A stretch of DNA of 11,205 nt from CAZLMW01 sp964560875 (GTDB taxonomy: Bacteria > Myxococcota_A > UBA9042): the NCBI GenBank assembly GCA_964560875.1, contig CAZLMW010000187.1:1-11205 (forward strand). Direction: 5' to 3'. Below are positions 1-6,142 of the stretch, piece after piece (the stretch's first letter is position 1; every line of letters starts with the position of its first letter). The notes beneath the pieces were generated by a model, which worked only from the letters and a program-made list of their open reading frames with translations, was not told where the DNA came from and searched no databases. The position numbers and the translations under genes are program-made.

Positions 1-20
1 GCACCCCGTGAGGGTGTGAG

Positions 21-44
21 TTCGGGTTCGGGTTCGGGTTCGGG
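21..44. repeat. Hexanucleotide repeat (TTCGGG)x4
   Basis: Four perfect tandem copies of TTCGGG lie about 60 bp past the stop of the leftward operon, and a fifth copy is absent because the sequence turns to TGGCCC. The plus strand could read it as Ser-Gly repeats, but that frame overlaps the end of a convincing opposite gene, so I treat it as a non-coding simple repeat. Such tracts can vary in copy number by slippage. Confidence 0.8.
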
Positions 45-45
45 T

Positions 46-77
46 GGCCCGGACCGGGCCTATCGCTCAGTCAGCGA
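46..77 (-). terminator. Two hairpins after the leftward operon, possible terminator
   Basis: Two compact inverted repeats follow the stop codon at 101. One is at 63-77, with a 5-bp stem TCGCT/AGCGA and a 5-nt loop. The other is a perfect 15-bp palindrome GGCCCGG-A-CCGGGCC at 46-60. Neither is followed by a T-run in the leftward direction, so a classical intrinsic terminator is not shown. Position and GC content make transcript-end hairpins plausible. Confidence 0.25.
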
Positions 78-100
78 CTTCCAATCGGGCCCGCTTGCGC

Positions 101-2965
101 TTACTCGAACGTGTAGCGCAACACCGGCGTTCCGTTCGAGCCGATCAAGAACGTGTTGTCGGTCGTCCAGTCCGGCGCGATCGAGTTGGTCAGCTGGCCT
201 TCGGGTGCATCGATATCCACCGGCAGCCACGTCCGCTTGGCGGTGTCGAATCGCCACATCCCAGGCCCGCCACCGGGGTAGACAAGGCTGCCGTGTGGGA
301 TCGCCGCGGTGAGCAGATGTGCCCCTGTGCGGTCGGCCGAAACCATCCAGAGCCGCGATCCCGGATACGGCCCGTCGATAACGTCGAAATTCAAGCCGCC
401 ATCGGTGCTGTACGAAAGCCACGAGCCGGTGTAGCGATTGACGAGGATCCACAGCTTCTTGCCGTCCTTGGGGTGCGCCGCGAGCTCGAGTCGTTCGGTC
501 TGGTTAGCCTTGTACTTGACGATCTTGCCGCCCTGCCGCGTGAGCACGGGCATTTCGGCCCAGGACTTGCCGCCGTTGCTGCTCCGCCAGGCGCCGTCGC
601 GGAACATCGACAGGTAGGCGCGCTCACCGCGGATCTCGAGGGTCACGGGCGTCGTCGTGCGCAGGAAGTTGTTGTGTTCGACCTTCTTGGCCAGGCCACC
701 GGTGCGCCGCTGCCAGGTCTTGCCGCCGTCGACGGTCATCCACACGCCGCCGACCGGCTTACCCTTGTCGTTTGTGCCGGACCGGCACACCAGTCCGAGG
801 CGCTTGGCGTCGTTGGGATCGGCGCTGAGCGTGTTGATGAACGGCCCGGGTTTGAACAGCACCTGCCAATCGCCGGCGTCAAGCGTGTTGCGGGCGATGA
901 CCAGTCCGTGGTTTTTCTTGTGCTGGTTCCAGTAGGCGCTGTCGATCGCGGCGACAAAGCGTTTGGGCTTGTTGGCAGGCAGCGGCAAGAGGGCCCGAAC
1001 CGTCGTTGCGAATTTGCGGTCGTCGGGTTTGGCCATGGGCAGCTTCAGCAGCGACACGGGCTTCCCCTGCTGGTCCCAGATGCCCAAATCACGTCCGAAA
1101 ACGCCGGCAACCACGTGCGCCTTGCCTTTTCCGTCCAGGAAGCGGCTGACGCGAACGGCTGTCGTGGCGCCCGGGACGCCGTGTTGGATGCGTGTGAGCG
1201 ACTTGCCAAGGTCGGTCGACCGCCAGACACCGACGGGGGCTGCGACGAACAGGGTTCCGACCTTCGAGCGGGCAAATGCGCCGACGAAGAACCCGGCGTT
1301 GTTGGGCTCGAACCAATTGCTGGCCCACGCCTTGTCGGCGGTCGCTGTCTTCTGGGGCAGGAACGTGACGCCACCGTTGGTGCTCCGAAACACGCCGCTG
1401 CGCTGCAAGGGGCTCTGACACCCCCCCCATCCGCCATGTCGGCCGCTGCCGAAGATAACGTTGCTGTCCTCGGCCCAGATAGCGGTGACCTTGGGCCGCG
1501 GTGTCTTGTTTTTCCACGCGTTGTTCGGTTTGGGGCAGCCGACGTTGTCGAGCAATCGCTCCGGCTTGTCCTTGCCCGCGGCCAGCTTCCACAAGCCATC
1601 CCAGCCGCCGAGATAGACCGTCCCGTCCTTGACCGCGGCGACGGTCGAAAAGTTCCCGGCCACAACCTTCGACCATGTCGTTTCGCCTTTCTTCCGGCGC
1701 CAGAGCCCGCCACCAGCGCCGGTCGCTGGGTTGGTGCGCGCGGCGGCGTAGACGTTTCCGTTCGCTGCGCTTGCTGCGGCGAAGAAGAAGCCGGTCAAGC
1801 CGGGCGCCTTGCTGAAGGTCCATTCGCCGTCACCGGCGGCGTTTTGTGTCGGGGGCCGCGCGACCAGCAGGCCGCAACCTGGCATCGCGACGATGAGCTC
1901 GGGCGCGTTTGCCACGGTGGTCCACGCCATCACGCGGCCGCTCGCCCGGTTGCCGCTGTGTGCGTAAGCGCAGGTCGGGACCTGGAGCCGGCGCCAGTTC
2001 TTGCCGCTGTCTTCGCTGTGATAGAGCCGGCTTGTTGTGGTCGGGTAGCGGCCCTGCAGCACCGTGACGCGGCCGGCTTTGGTTGGGTCGGTCGCGATGC
2101 TCGAAACGGCGTGGTCACCGCCTTGCCAAAAGCCGTTGTTGCGCGGTTTCCACGTCTTGCCGTCGTCCGTCGAAACGATGACCCCTGCCCAATCGCCGCC
2201 CGCATATAGCGTCTTGCCATCGCCGTCCGCGGCCACGCTGTTGAGGTAGACCTGCCCGCTCCATGGGTACGACTCTGGCGCGATCGATCGGTGTTTGCGG
2301 CACAGACCGTCGTAGCAGAACGCATCGGCCGCGCAGCCCTTTTGCTTGACCCACCCGCCACATGGACCGTCCTGTTTGGCGGTACAGAGCTCGGGCACAC
2401 CGTCGACACAGCGCGAGGTCCCGACGATGCACGCGCCAACACATGCCGGAACGCACTTGCCGTCCTTGAGCACGGTGCCTTTGCCGCAGGGGATCGGCAC
2501 GCACATGCCGAACTTGAGCACCAGCCCGGGTCCGCAGCTGATCGGCACGCATTTATCGCCTTTCCATATGGTGCCTTCACCGCATGAGATCGGCTTGCAG
2601 CCCCCGTCCAGGCAGCGTTCGTCGTCGGCGCACTTGTCGAGCAGCACCCACGCGACACAGCCGTCCCCGGTGTCATCGGCGCAGATCGAAGGTTGGTTGT
2701 TCTTGCAGGACGTCGCGGCAGGCGCGCAGGTGTTCACGCAAACCGGACCGGTGTCGATTGCAGAATCAGTATCGGCAACGGTGTCGGCCGTCGATTCAGC
2801 GTCGGCGACGGATTCGGTGTCGGCGACTGCGTCTGTTCCGGTCTCGGCGTCAGCTGTCGTGTCGACGACGGCTCCAGCGTCGGTGTTGGAACTCGACGAC
2901 GGCTCGCCGCAACCCGCGAAAGCGACAACGACAGCGAAGGAAACGGCGATGGTCCAGCGGCGCAT
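101..2965 (-). CDS. Cys-rich Asp-box beta-propeller lipoprotein (second gene of leftward operon)
   Basis: This encodes a 954-residue predicted lipoprotein. The start MRRWT gives a signal peptide with a hydrophobic core and a lipobox FAGC (Cys19). An Asp/Thr/Ala-rich linker follows to about residue 75, then a 22-cysteine module at 76-222. The remainder (about 231-954) has seven Asp-box motifs of the S-x-D/N-x-G-x-T/S-W type, near 265, 317, 528, 583, 744, 795 and 853. Asp-boxes mark beta-propellers such as sialidase/BNR, sortilin/Vps10, HCF136 and GH74 proteins. No catalytic residues can be assigned, so a binding or scaffold role is as likely as an enzyme. The start overlaps the upstream stop by one base (TGATG) and has a GTGAGG Shine-Dalgarno 8 nt upstream, which argues against an extension to 3322 inside the neighbouring gene. 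It is a clear paralogue of that neighbour but lacks its lectin domain. Confidence 0.9.
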   Translation of the reverse strand: MRRWTIAVSFAVVVAFAGCGEPSSSSNTDAGAVVDTTADAETGTDAVADTESVADAESTADTVADTDSAIDTGPVCVNTCAPAATSCKNNQPSICADDTGDGCVAWVLLDKCADDERCLDGGCKPISCGEGTIWKGDKCVPISCGPGLVLKFGMCVPIPCGKGTVLKDGKCVPACVGACIVGTSRCVDGVPELCTAKQDGPCGGWVKQKGCAADAFCYDGLCRKHRSIAPESYPWSGQVYLNSVAADGDGKTLYAGGDWAGVIVSTDDGKTWKPRNNGFWQGGDHAVSSIATDPTKAGRVTVLQGRYPTTTSRLYHSEDSGKNWRRLQVPTCAYAHSGNRASGRVMAWTTVANAPELIVAMPGCGLLVARPPTQNAAGDGEWTFSKAPGLTGFFFAAASAANGNVYAAARTNPATGAGGGLWRRKKGETTWSKVVAGNFSTVAAVKDGTVYLGGWDGLWKLAAGKDKPERLLDNVGCPKPNNAWKNKTPRPKVTAIWAEDSNVIFGSGRHGGWGGCQSPLQRSGVFRSTNGGVTFLPQKTATADKAWASNWFEPNNAGFFVGAFARSKVGTLFVAAPVGVWRSTDLGKSLTRIQHGVPGATTAVRVSRFLDGKGKAHVVAGVFGRDLGIWDQQGKPVSLLKLPMAKPDDRKFATTVRALLPLPANKPKRFVAAIDSAYWNQHKKNHGLVIARNTLDAGDWQVLFKPGPFINTLSADPNDAKRLGLVCRSGTNDKGKPVGGVWMTVDGGKTWQRRTGGLAKKVEHNNFLRTTTPVTLEIRGERAYLSMFRDGAWRSSNGGKSWAEMPVLTRQGGKIVKYKANQTERLELAAHPKDGKKLWILVNRYTGSWLSYSTDGGLNFDVIDGPYPGSRLWMVSADRTGAHLLTAAIPHGSLVYPGGGPGMWRFDTAKRTWLPVDIDAPEGQLTNSIAPDWTTDNTFLIGSNGTPVLRYTFE
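1421..1428. repeat. Homopolymeric G8 tract (minus strand) inside the propeller gene
   Basis: Eight consecutive C on the plus strand read TGG GGG GGG T on the coding strand (Trp513-Gly514-Gly515-Cys516). A mononucleotide run of this length is prone to slippage and would frameshift the downstream 46 percent of the protein. Phase variation is possible but not shown. Confidence 0.75.
2300..2740 (-). other. 22-cysteine module of the lectin-less paralogue
   Basis: Residues 76-222 hold 22 cysteines. An outer eight-cysteine unit, C-x3-C-x6-C-x7-C-x7-C-x8-C-x5-C-x4-C, occurs twice (76-123 and 175-222), offset by 99 residues with identical spacing. Between them lie three 16-residue repeats of the form CGxGTxxxxGKCVPxx (128-174, DNA 2444-2584). 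An even cysteine count in an exported protein suggests disulfide pairing. I cannot attach a named family. It resembles the cysteine-rich N-terminal regions common in myxobacterial lipoproteins. Confidence 0.8.
2741..2899 (-). other. Asp/Thr/Ala-rich low-complexity linker
   Basis: Residues 23-75 are dominated by Asp, Ala, Thr, Ser and Glu, with recurring ADT/ADA steps. The DNA shows degenerate repeats of GTCGGCGAC-like units. It probably works as an extended acidic stalk between the lipid anchor and the folded domains. The paralogue and the cupredoxin lipoprotein carry equivalent stalks. Confidence 0.7.
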
Positions 2966-5900
2966 CACAACAGCCTCACCCAGCTCGGCACGCAGTGTCG
3001 GCCGTACGCGATGAAGTCCCCGCCCGGCAACGCCTTGAGCATCGAACACGCGCCGTGAACCGGCTGCCGACTGACCGGATTCCACTGCTCGCCGCCCTTC
3101 TTCAACGCGAAGTACGTCGCTGCCGAGGTCTTCGTCGCCGCCACAATCGCCAGCATCGTCGAGGCCTTGGCATCCATCGCCAGCGCCGTGATGCGCCTGT
3201 CTTGTGCCGGCACCGGAGTCTTCTTCCAGCTCGCGCTCGGCGCCCAACGCACGATCAGGTGCGCATTGCCGAGATGCCATCCCGAGACGGCCAAAGGCGC
3301 CGTGCTGAGCTTCGCAGACCACCGGAACCGAGCCGCTCCTTCAGGCATGCCCGCCTTGTGCAGGTTCTTGGTCGCGTCGGTGATGGTCTTGGCCGCAAGG
3401 GTCTGCCATGTGTTGCCGCTGAGAACGTGAGCGGTGACGGTTTGCCAGTCGAAGGTAGAAAGCACCGGATCGCCCAGCGGCAGTGTCTTCACGTCCAGCG
3501 CGGGGCCGCTCACGACGGGCTTTGCAAGGACCCCGACGAATCCGCTCTTTCCGTTGGCGCCATGACTGAAAATGGCGGTGGGCGCTGTCTTCTGGCTCGG
3601 CTTCGCGCTGTGCGTGACCGAGCCCAGGAGCGCACGAATGGGTCCTGTCGACGTGAACACGACCGCGTAGCCCTTCTTCTCGTTGCGCAGGATAGCGTTG
3701 CATCCCGGGCCGGTGCCCGCCACGGCGACATGGTTACCGGCCACCGCGGTGACATGAAGATCCGGGCACCCCGACAGGTTGGCGGCAACCGAATCGGAAC
3801 TGAGCGTATGCACGTTGGGCGCGGCGCGTGAACACACCATGCATCCCTGGGTCGCGGTCGGGCTGATATCGTTGTAGTGCCTGTCGCGGCGCAGCTGGGT
3901 GAAATCTTCGCCGGCCGTTCCGTAGTCATTGGGCTCGTTGTTGAGCCACGGGGCCCAGGCGTTGTCCGACCCGTCTGTCCAGACGAATTCGCCCTCTTTC
4001 TTGGCGTCGTTCAGGCCGATCCACAGGTCGATGTTGCCGCAAACGGACGTCGCGTAACTGCGCAAGGCGGCCACTTCCGAGGCTCCGCGCGGCGAGACCA
4101 GGTGCCCGCCCCACGCCTTGCAGGTCGCTTCGGCCGCCGTGAAGGTCGCCGTGGACTTCAGCGCCTTGTGACACCGCCCAGCCAACACAATCCCATCACA
4201 GGGTTTGCCCCCCGAAACGCTCTTGGTGCCGACGGTCGTGACGGCCCCGGAACCGCCACCGCCGCGCAGCTTGCCGCCCGTTGTGTCCACCGCCAGCCAA
4301 TTGGACGACGTGCCAGCGCCGAGTTTCCACGTGCCGTTGTCGCGCCGCCAAACGCCGTTGTCCGTAGCCGCCAGCGCCGTCTTCCCGTGGGCGACGACGT
4401 GATGCACGGACGCGGCCTGGAGCAAGCTCGCTGACGCGCCGATCTTGAAGATGCCGCCGGTCACACCACCGGTGACGCAGGATGTAGCCTTTGCGGGCAA
4501 TGCAGCGGCGCCGACCAGCAGCCCGTCCCACTCGACCGCGATCGAGCGAACATCGGGCGAAAACGCGTTCTTGCCGACGCACGGCTTGGCGGGCCAGAAC
4601 GGCTTGGCCTGCCATTTGTCGTCGAGGATCTCGATGCCGCGCGAGCTGCCGGCATACCAGGCGCCCTTCCACCAACCCAAAGCGCGCACTGACAACCCGC
4701 TACGCTTGGTCCACTTGTTGTTGATCCCGGTCCAGATGCCGCCCTTGGCCCCCGTGTTGGGATCGTCGAGCACCGCCGCGACGAAGCTGCCTTTCTTGTT
4801 CGGGTCAGGCACGACGGAAGCCACGAGACGACCGACAAACCCCATGACGCCCCAGCTCGAGCCACCGTTGGTCGACCGCAGCACGCCGCACCGCGACGCG
4901 GCGAGGTAAACGAGGTTCGGGTTGGCCGGATCGCGCGCAAAAAGAGCGCCGGCGACGCGGTCGGGTCCGGAAGCTTGGAAACACGACAGGCCGCTGGTTT
5001 TCGCCCAGGTGAGCCCGCCGTTGTACGTGCGGTAGGTCGCCCCGGCTTCGTCGCTGGTGCCGCCGACGGCCGCCAACGCGTGGCGCGGATTCTTGGGATG
5101 CACATCGAGGGCCGCGACAGCTTGCGAGCCGCCGCGCCAGAGTCCTTCGTTGGCCGCATGCCACGTGGCGCCACCGTCGCCCGTTGTGGAGACGCCTGCC
5201 AAATCGCTGCCGGCGTATGCGACGCGCGGATCAGCGGTTGAAAGCGCGATTCCGGTCGCGGAAACAACGCCGTTGCCCGGCACAGGCTCGAAAAGCGCCT
5301 GGTCTCCCGTGATGCAGGCGCCCGCGTGGCAGAACGACCAGAATCCACAGCCGCTGCCGGTCACCCAACCGGCGCACGAATCGGCGCCGATCGCCTGGCA
5401 TGTCTGCGGCCACCCGTTTTCGCAACGTTTGGCCCCTACAGTGCATCCCTTGGGACAAGGCGCCCGACACTTGCCATCGCGCCACTTCGTTCCGTCGCCG
5501 CACGGGTTGTCGACGCACTTGCCATCGATGCGAATCTGCTTGTTGGGACAGCCGACGGCGACGCACACACCGTCGACCAGCTCGGTTCCAGGACCGCAGT
5601 GCAGGGCCGTGCATACGCCGTTTTCGCAGACCTGGCCGACCTTGCAGACGGGCTTGGCGGTCCACTCTTTGCAGCCATCGGCGTCGGTGTCTTCGCAAGC
5701 ATGCGGCCGACCATTGACGCAGCGGGGCGCGGTTTCGGTGCAGGCAGTCGGACAAGCAACGGCGATATCTTGGCTGCTCGTTGCGCTGTCCGCTGTCCCC
5801 CCGTCTTCGCTGGCGGAACTGTCTGCGGCTGCAGAGCTGTCGACGGCGGTTCCCAAGTCGCTCGGCTGCGCATCCAAACCCGCGTCGATCGCGCCGCTGT

Positions 5901-5997
5901 CCGCTTGGTCGGAAGGTTCTTCGGCCTGCCCACACGCGGCAATAGCAGCCGCTGCTGACAGGATCACAACCGGCGATAGGAAGACGCGACAAGGCAT
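2965..5997 (-). CDS. Cys-rich Asp-box propeller lipoprotein with inserted C-type lectin-like domain
   Basis: This encodes a 1010-residue predicted lipoprotein and is the first gene of the leftward operon. The signal peptide ends in a good lipobox, IAAC (Cys22). An Asp/Ser/Ala-rich linker (about 23-81) leads to a 22-cysteine module (82-228) with the same spacing as in the downstream paralogue. A propeller region follows, with Asp-boxes near 271, 324 and 375. A C-type lectin-like domain lies at about 600-723 (WIGL at 659, EPN at 688-690, YND at 708-710), and propeller-like sequence resumes to the C-terminus. EPN is the mannose-type specificity motif in C-type lectins, so a Ca2+-dependent sugar-binding role is inferred. 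The ATG is the only in-frame start that retains the signal peptide. No clear Shine-Dalgarno precedes it. It is homologous to the downstream gene, for example in the YAGxDxAGV block before the first Asp-box. Confidence 0.92.
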   Translation of the reverse strand: MPCRVFLSPVVILSAAAAIAACGQAEEPSDQADSGAIDAGLDAQPSDLGTAVDSSAAADSSASEDGGTADSATSSQDIAVACPTACTETAPRCVNGRPHACEDTDADGCKEWTAKPVCKVGQVCENGVCTALHCGPGTELVDGVCVAVGCPNKQIRIDGKCVDNPCGDGTKWRDGKCRAPCPKGCTVGAKRCENGWPQTCQAIGADSCAGWVTGSGCGFWSFCHAGACITGDQALFEPVPGNGVVSATGIALSTADPRVAYAGSDLAGVSTTGDGGATWHAANEGLWRGGSQAVAALDVHPKNPRHALAAVGGTSDEAGATYRTYNGGLTWAKTSGLSCFQASGPDRVAGALFARDPANPNLVYLAASRCGVLRSTNGGSSWGVMGFVGRLVASVVPDPNKKGSFVAAVLDDPNTGAKGGIWTGINNKWTKRSGLSVRALGWWKGAWYAGSSRGIEILDDKWQAKPFWPAKPCVGKNAFSPDVRSIAVEWDGLLVGAAALPAKATSCVTGGVTGGIFKIGASASLLQAASVHHVVAHGKTALAATDNGVWRRDNGTWKLGAGTSSNWLAVDTTGGKLRGGGGSGAVTTVGTKSVSGGKPCDGIVLAGRCHKALKSTATFTAAEATCKAWGGHLVSPRGASEVAALRSYATSVCGNIDLWIGLNDAKKEGEFVWTDGSDNAWAPWLNNEPNDYGTAGEDFTQLRRDRHYNDISPTATQGCMVCSRAAPNVHTLSSDSVAANLSGCPDLHVTAVAGNHVAVAGTGPGCNAILRNEKKGYAVVFTSTGPIRALLGSVTHSAKPSQKTAPTAIFSHGANGKSGFVGVLAKPVVSGPALDVKTLPLGDPVLSTFDWQTVTAHVLSGNTWQTLAAKTITDATKNLHKAGMPEGAARFRWSAKLSTAPLAVSGWHLGNAHLIVRWAPSASWKKTPVPAQDRRITALAMDAKASTMLAIVAATKTSAATYFALKKGGEQWNPVSRQPVHGACSMLKALPGGDFIAYGRHCVPSWVRLL
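2974..2979 (-). promoter_or_regulatory. Shine-Dalgarno GTGAGG that decides the start at 2965
   Basis: On the minus strand GTGAGG lies 8 nt before the ATG, inside the final codons of the upstream gene. Together with the one-base TGATG overlap, it supports translational coupling of the two paralogues. A GTG codon directly before the ATG is an alternative start and would add one residue. Confidence 0.6.
3829..4200 (-). other. C-type lectin-like domain
   Basis: Residues 600-723 show the CTLD order: an N-terminal Cys pair (600/609, the long-form hairpin), helix 1 with AEATCKAWGGHLVS (Cys626), the WIGL motif at 659-662, EPN at 688-690, an acidic Glu697, YND at 708-710 in place of WND, and a closing Cys722. 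EPN plus Glu plus Asn-Asp matches the Ca2+ site-2 pattern of mannose-type lectins. Cys653 and Cys719 are not at canonical C2/C3 positions, so the second disulfide may differ. Confidence 0.88.
5314..5754 (-). other. 22-cysteine module of the lectin-bearing paralogue
   Basis: Residues 82-228 hold 22 cysteines whose spacings match those in the downstream paralogue at every step, with a constant numbering offset of six. The outer eight-cysteine unit occurs at 82-129 and 181-228, and three 16-residue repeats lie at 134-180 (DNA 5458-5598). The residues between the cysteines differ considerably, so the cysteine frame is what has been kept. Confidence 0.8.
5755..5931 (-). other. Asp/Ser/Ala-rich low-complexity linker
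   Basis: Residues 23-81, between the lipid-anchor cysteine and the cysteine module, consist mainly of Asp, Ser, Ala, Gly and Thr with no hydrophobic core. It is likely an unfolded stalk at the cell surface or in the periplasm. Confidence 0.7.
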
Positions 5998-6029
5998 GGA
6001 GCGGCGGATGGTAGCAGCACAACCTATGC

Positions 6030-6040
6030 GCCTTGAAGGC
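6030..6040. promoter_or_regulatory. Short perfect inverted repeat GCCTT-G-AAGGC
   Basis: An 11-bp palindrome in the divergent intergenic region lies about 33 bp upstream of the leftward start codon. It could be an operator half-site pair or a small hairpin in the leader of the leftward mRNA. At this length chance occurrence cannot be excluded. Confidence 0.2.
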
Positions 6041-6071
6041 TGTTACCCTCGTTGCAACACCGACCTTCATG

Positions 6072-6099
6072 TTTGTAGGTGCTGTTTCACTTGACACAA
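6072..6099 (-). promoter_or_regulatory. Candidate promoter for the leftward operon
   Basis: On the minus strand TTGTGT (6099-6094) and TACAAA (6077-6072) are separated by 16 bp, a weak sigma-70-like pair. The leader to the ATG at 5997 would be about 65 nt. The -35 overlaps that of the opposing candidate promoter, which would make the two operons compete or share control. This rests on motif similarity only. Confidence 0.25.
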
Positions 6100-6120
6100 A
6101 TGCGACATCAGACCGACTTT
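6091..6120 (+). promoter_or_regulatory. Candidate promoter for the rightward operon
   Basis: A perfect TTGACA at 6091-6096 is followed after 18 bp by GACTTT at 6115-6120, a poor -10. Transcription from here would begin near 6127. That lies downstream of the ATG at 6122 and just upstream of the AGGA/GTG at 6132-6143, so it favours the GTG start if real. Confidence 0.3.
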
Positions 6121-6131
6121 GATGGCCCTAC

Positions 6132-6135
6132 AGGA
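6132..6135 (+). promoter_or_regulatory. Shine-Dalgarno AGGA for the GTG start
   Basis: AGGA sits 7 nt before GTG at 6143. The alternative ATG at 6122 and TTG at 6119 have no comparable purine-rich motif, which is the main reason for choosing GTG. Confidence 0.45.
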
Positions 6136-6142
6136 TGCCGCC

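Noticed and set aside
1..312. 3' end of a plus-strand gene running through the Ser-Gly repeat
   Set aside because: The frame would overlap the end of the opposite propeller gene by about 200 bp, and its residues after the repeat look like random GC-rich translation.
44..2209. Long open frame of 721 codons on the plus strand
   Set aside because: It is antisense to the propeller lipoprotein gene, which has a signal peptide, regular cysteines and Asp-boxes. The plus-strand translation shows no domain, and long antisense frames are expected in GC-rich DNA.
2966..3322. N-terminal extension of the shorter propeller lipoprotein
   Set aside because: The extra 119 residues lie inside the upstream gene in another frame, have no domain-like character and would bury the lipoprotein signal peptide.
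2584..3831. Open frame of 415 codons on the plus strand, very Arg-rich
   Set aside because: Its Arg-rich composition is typical of an out-of-frame reading of GC-rich coding DNA. It is antisense to two well-supported genes.
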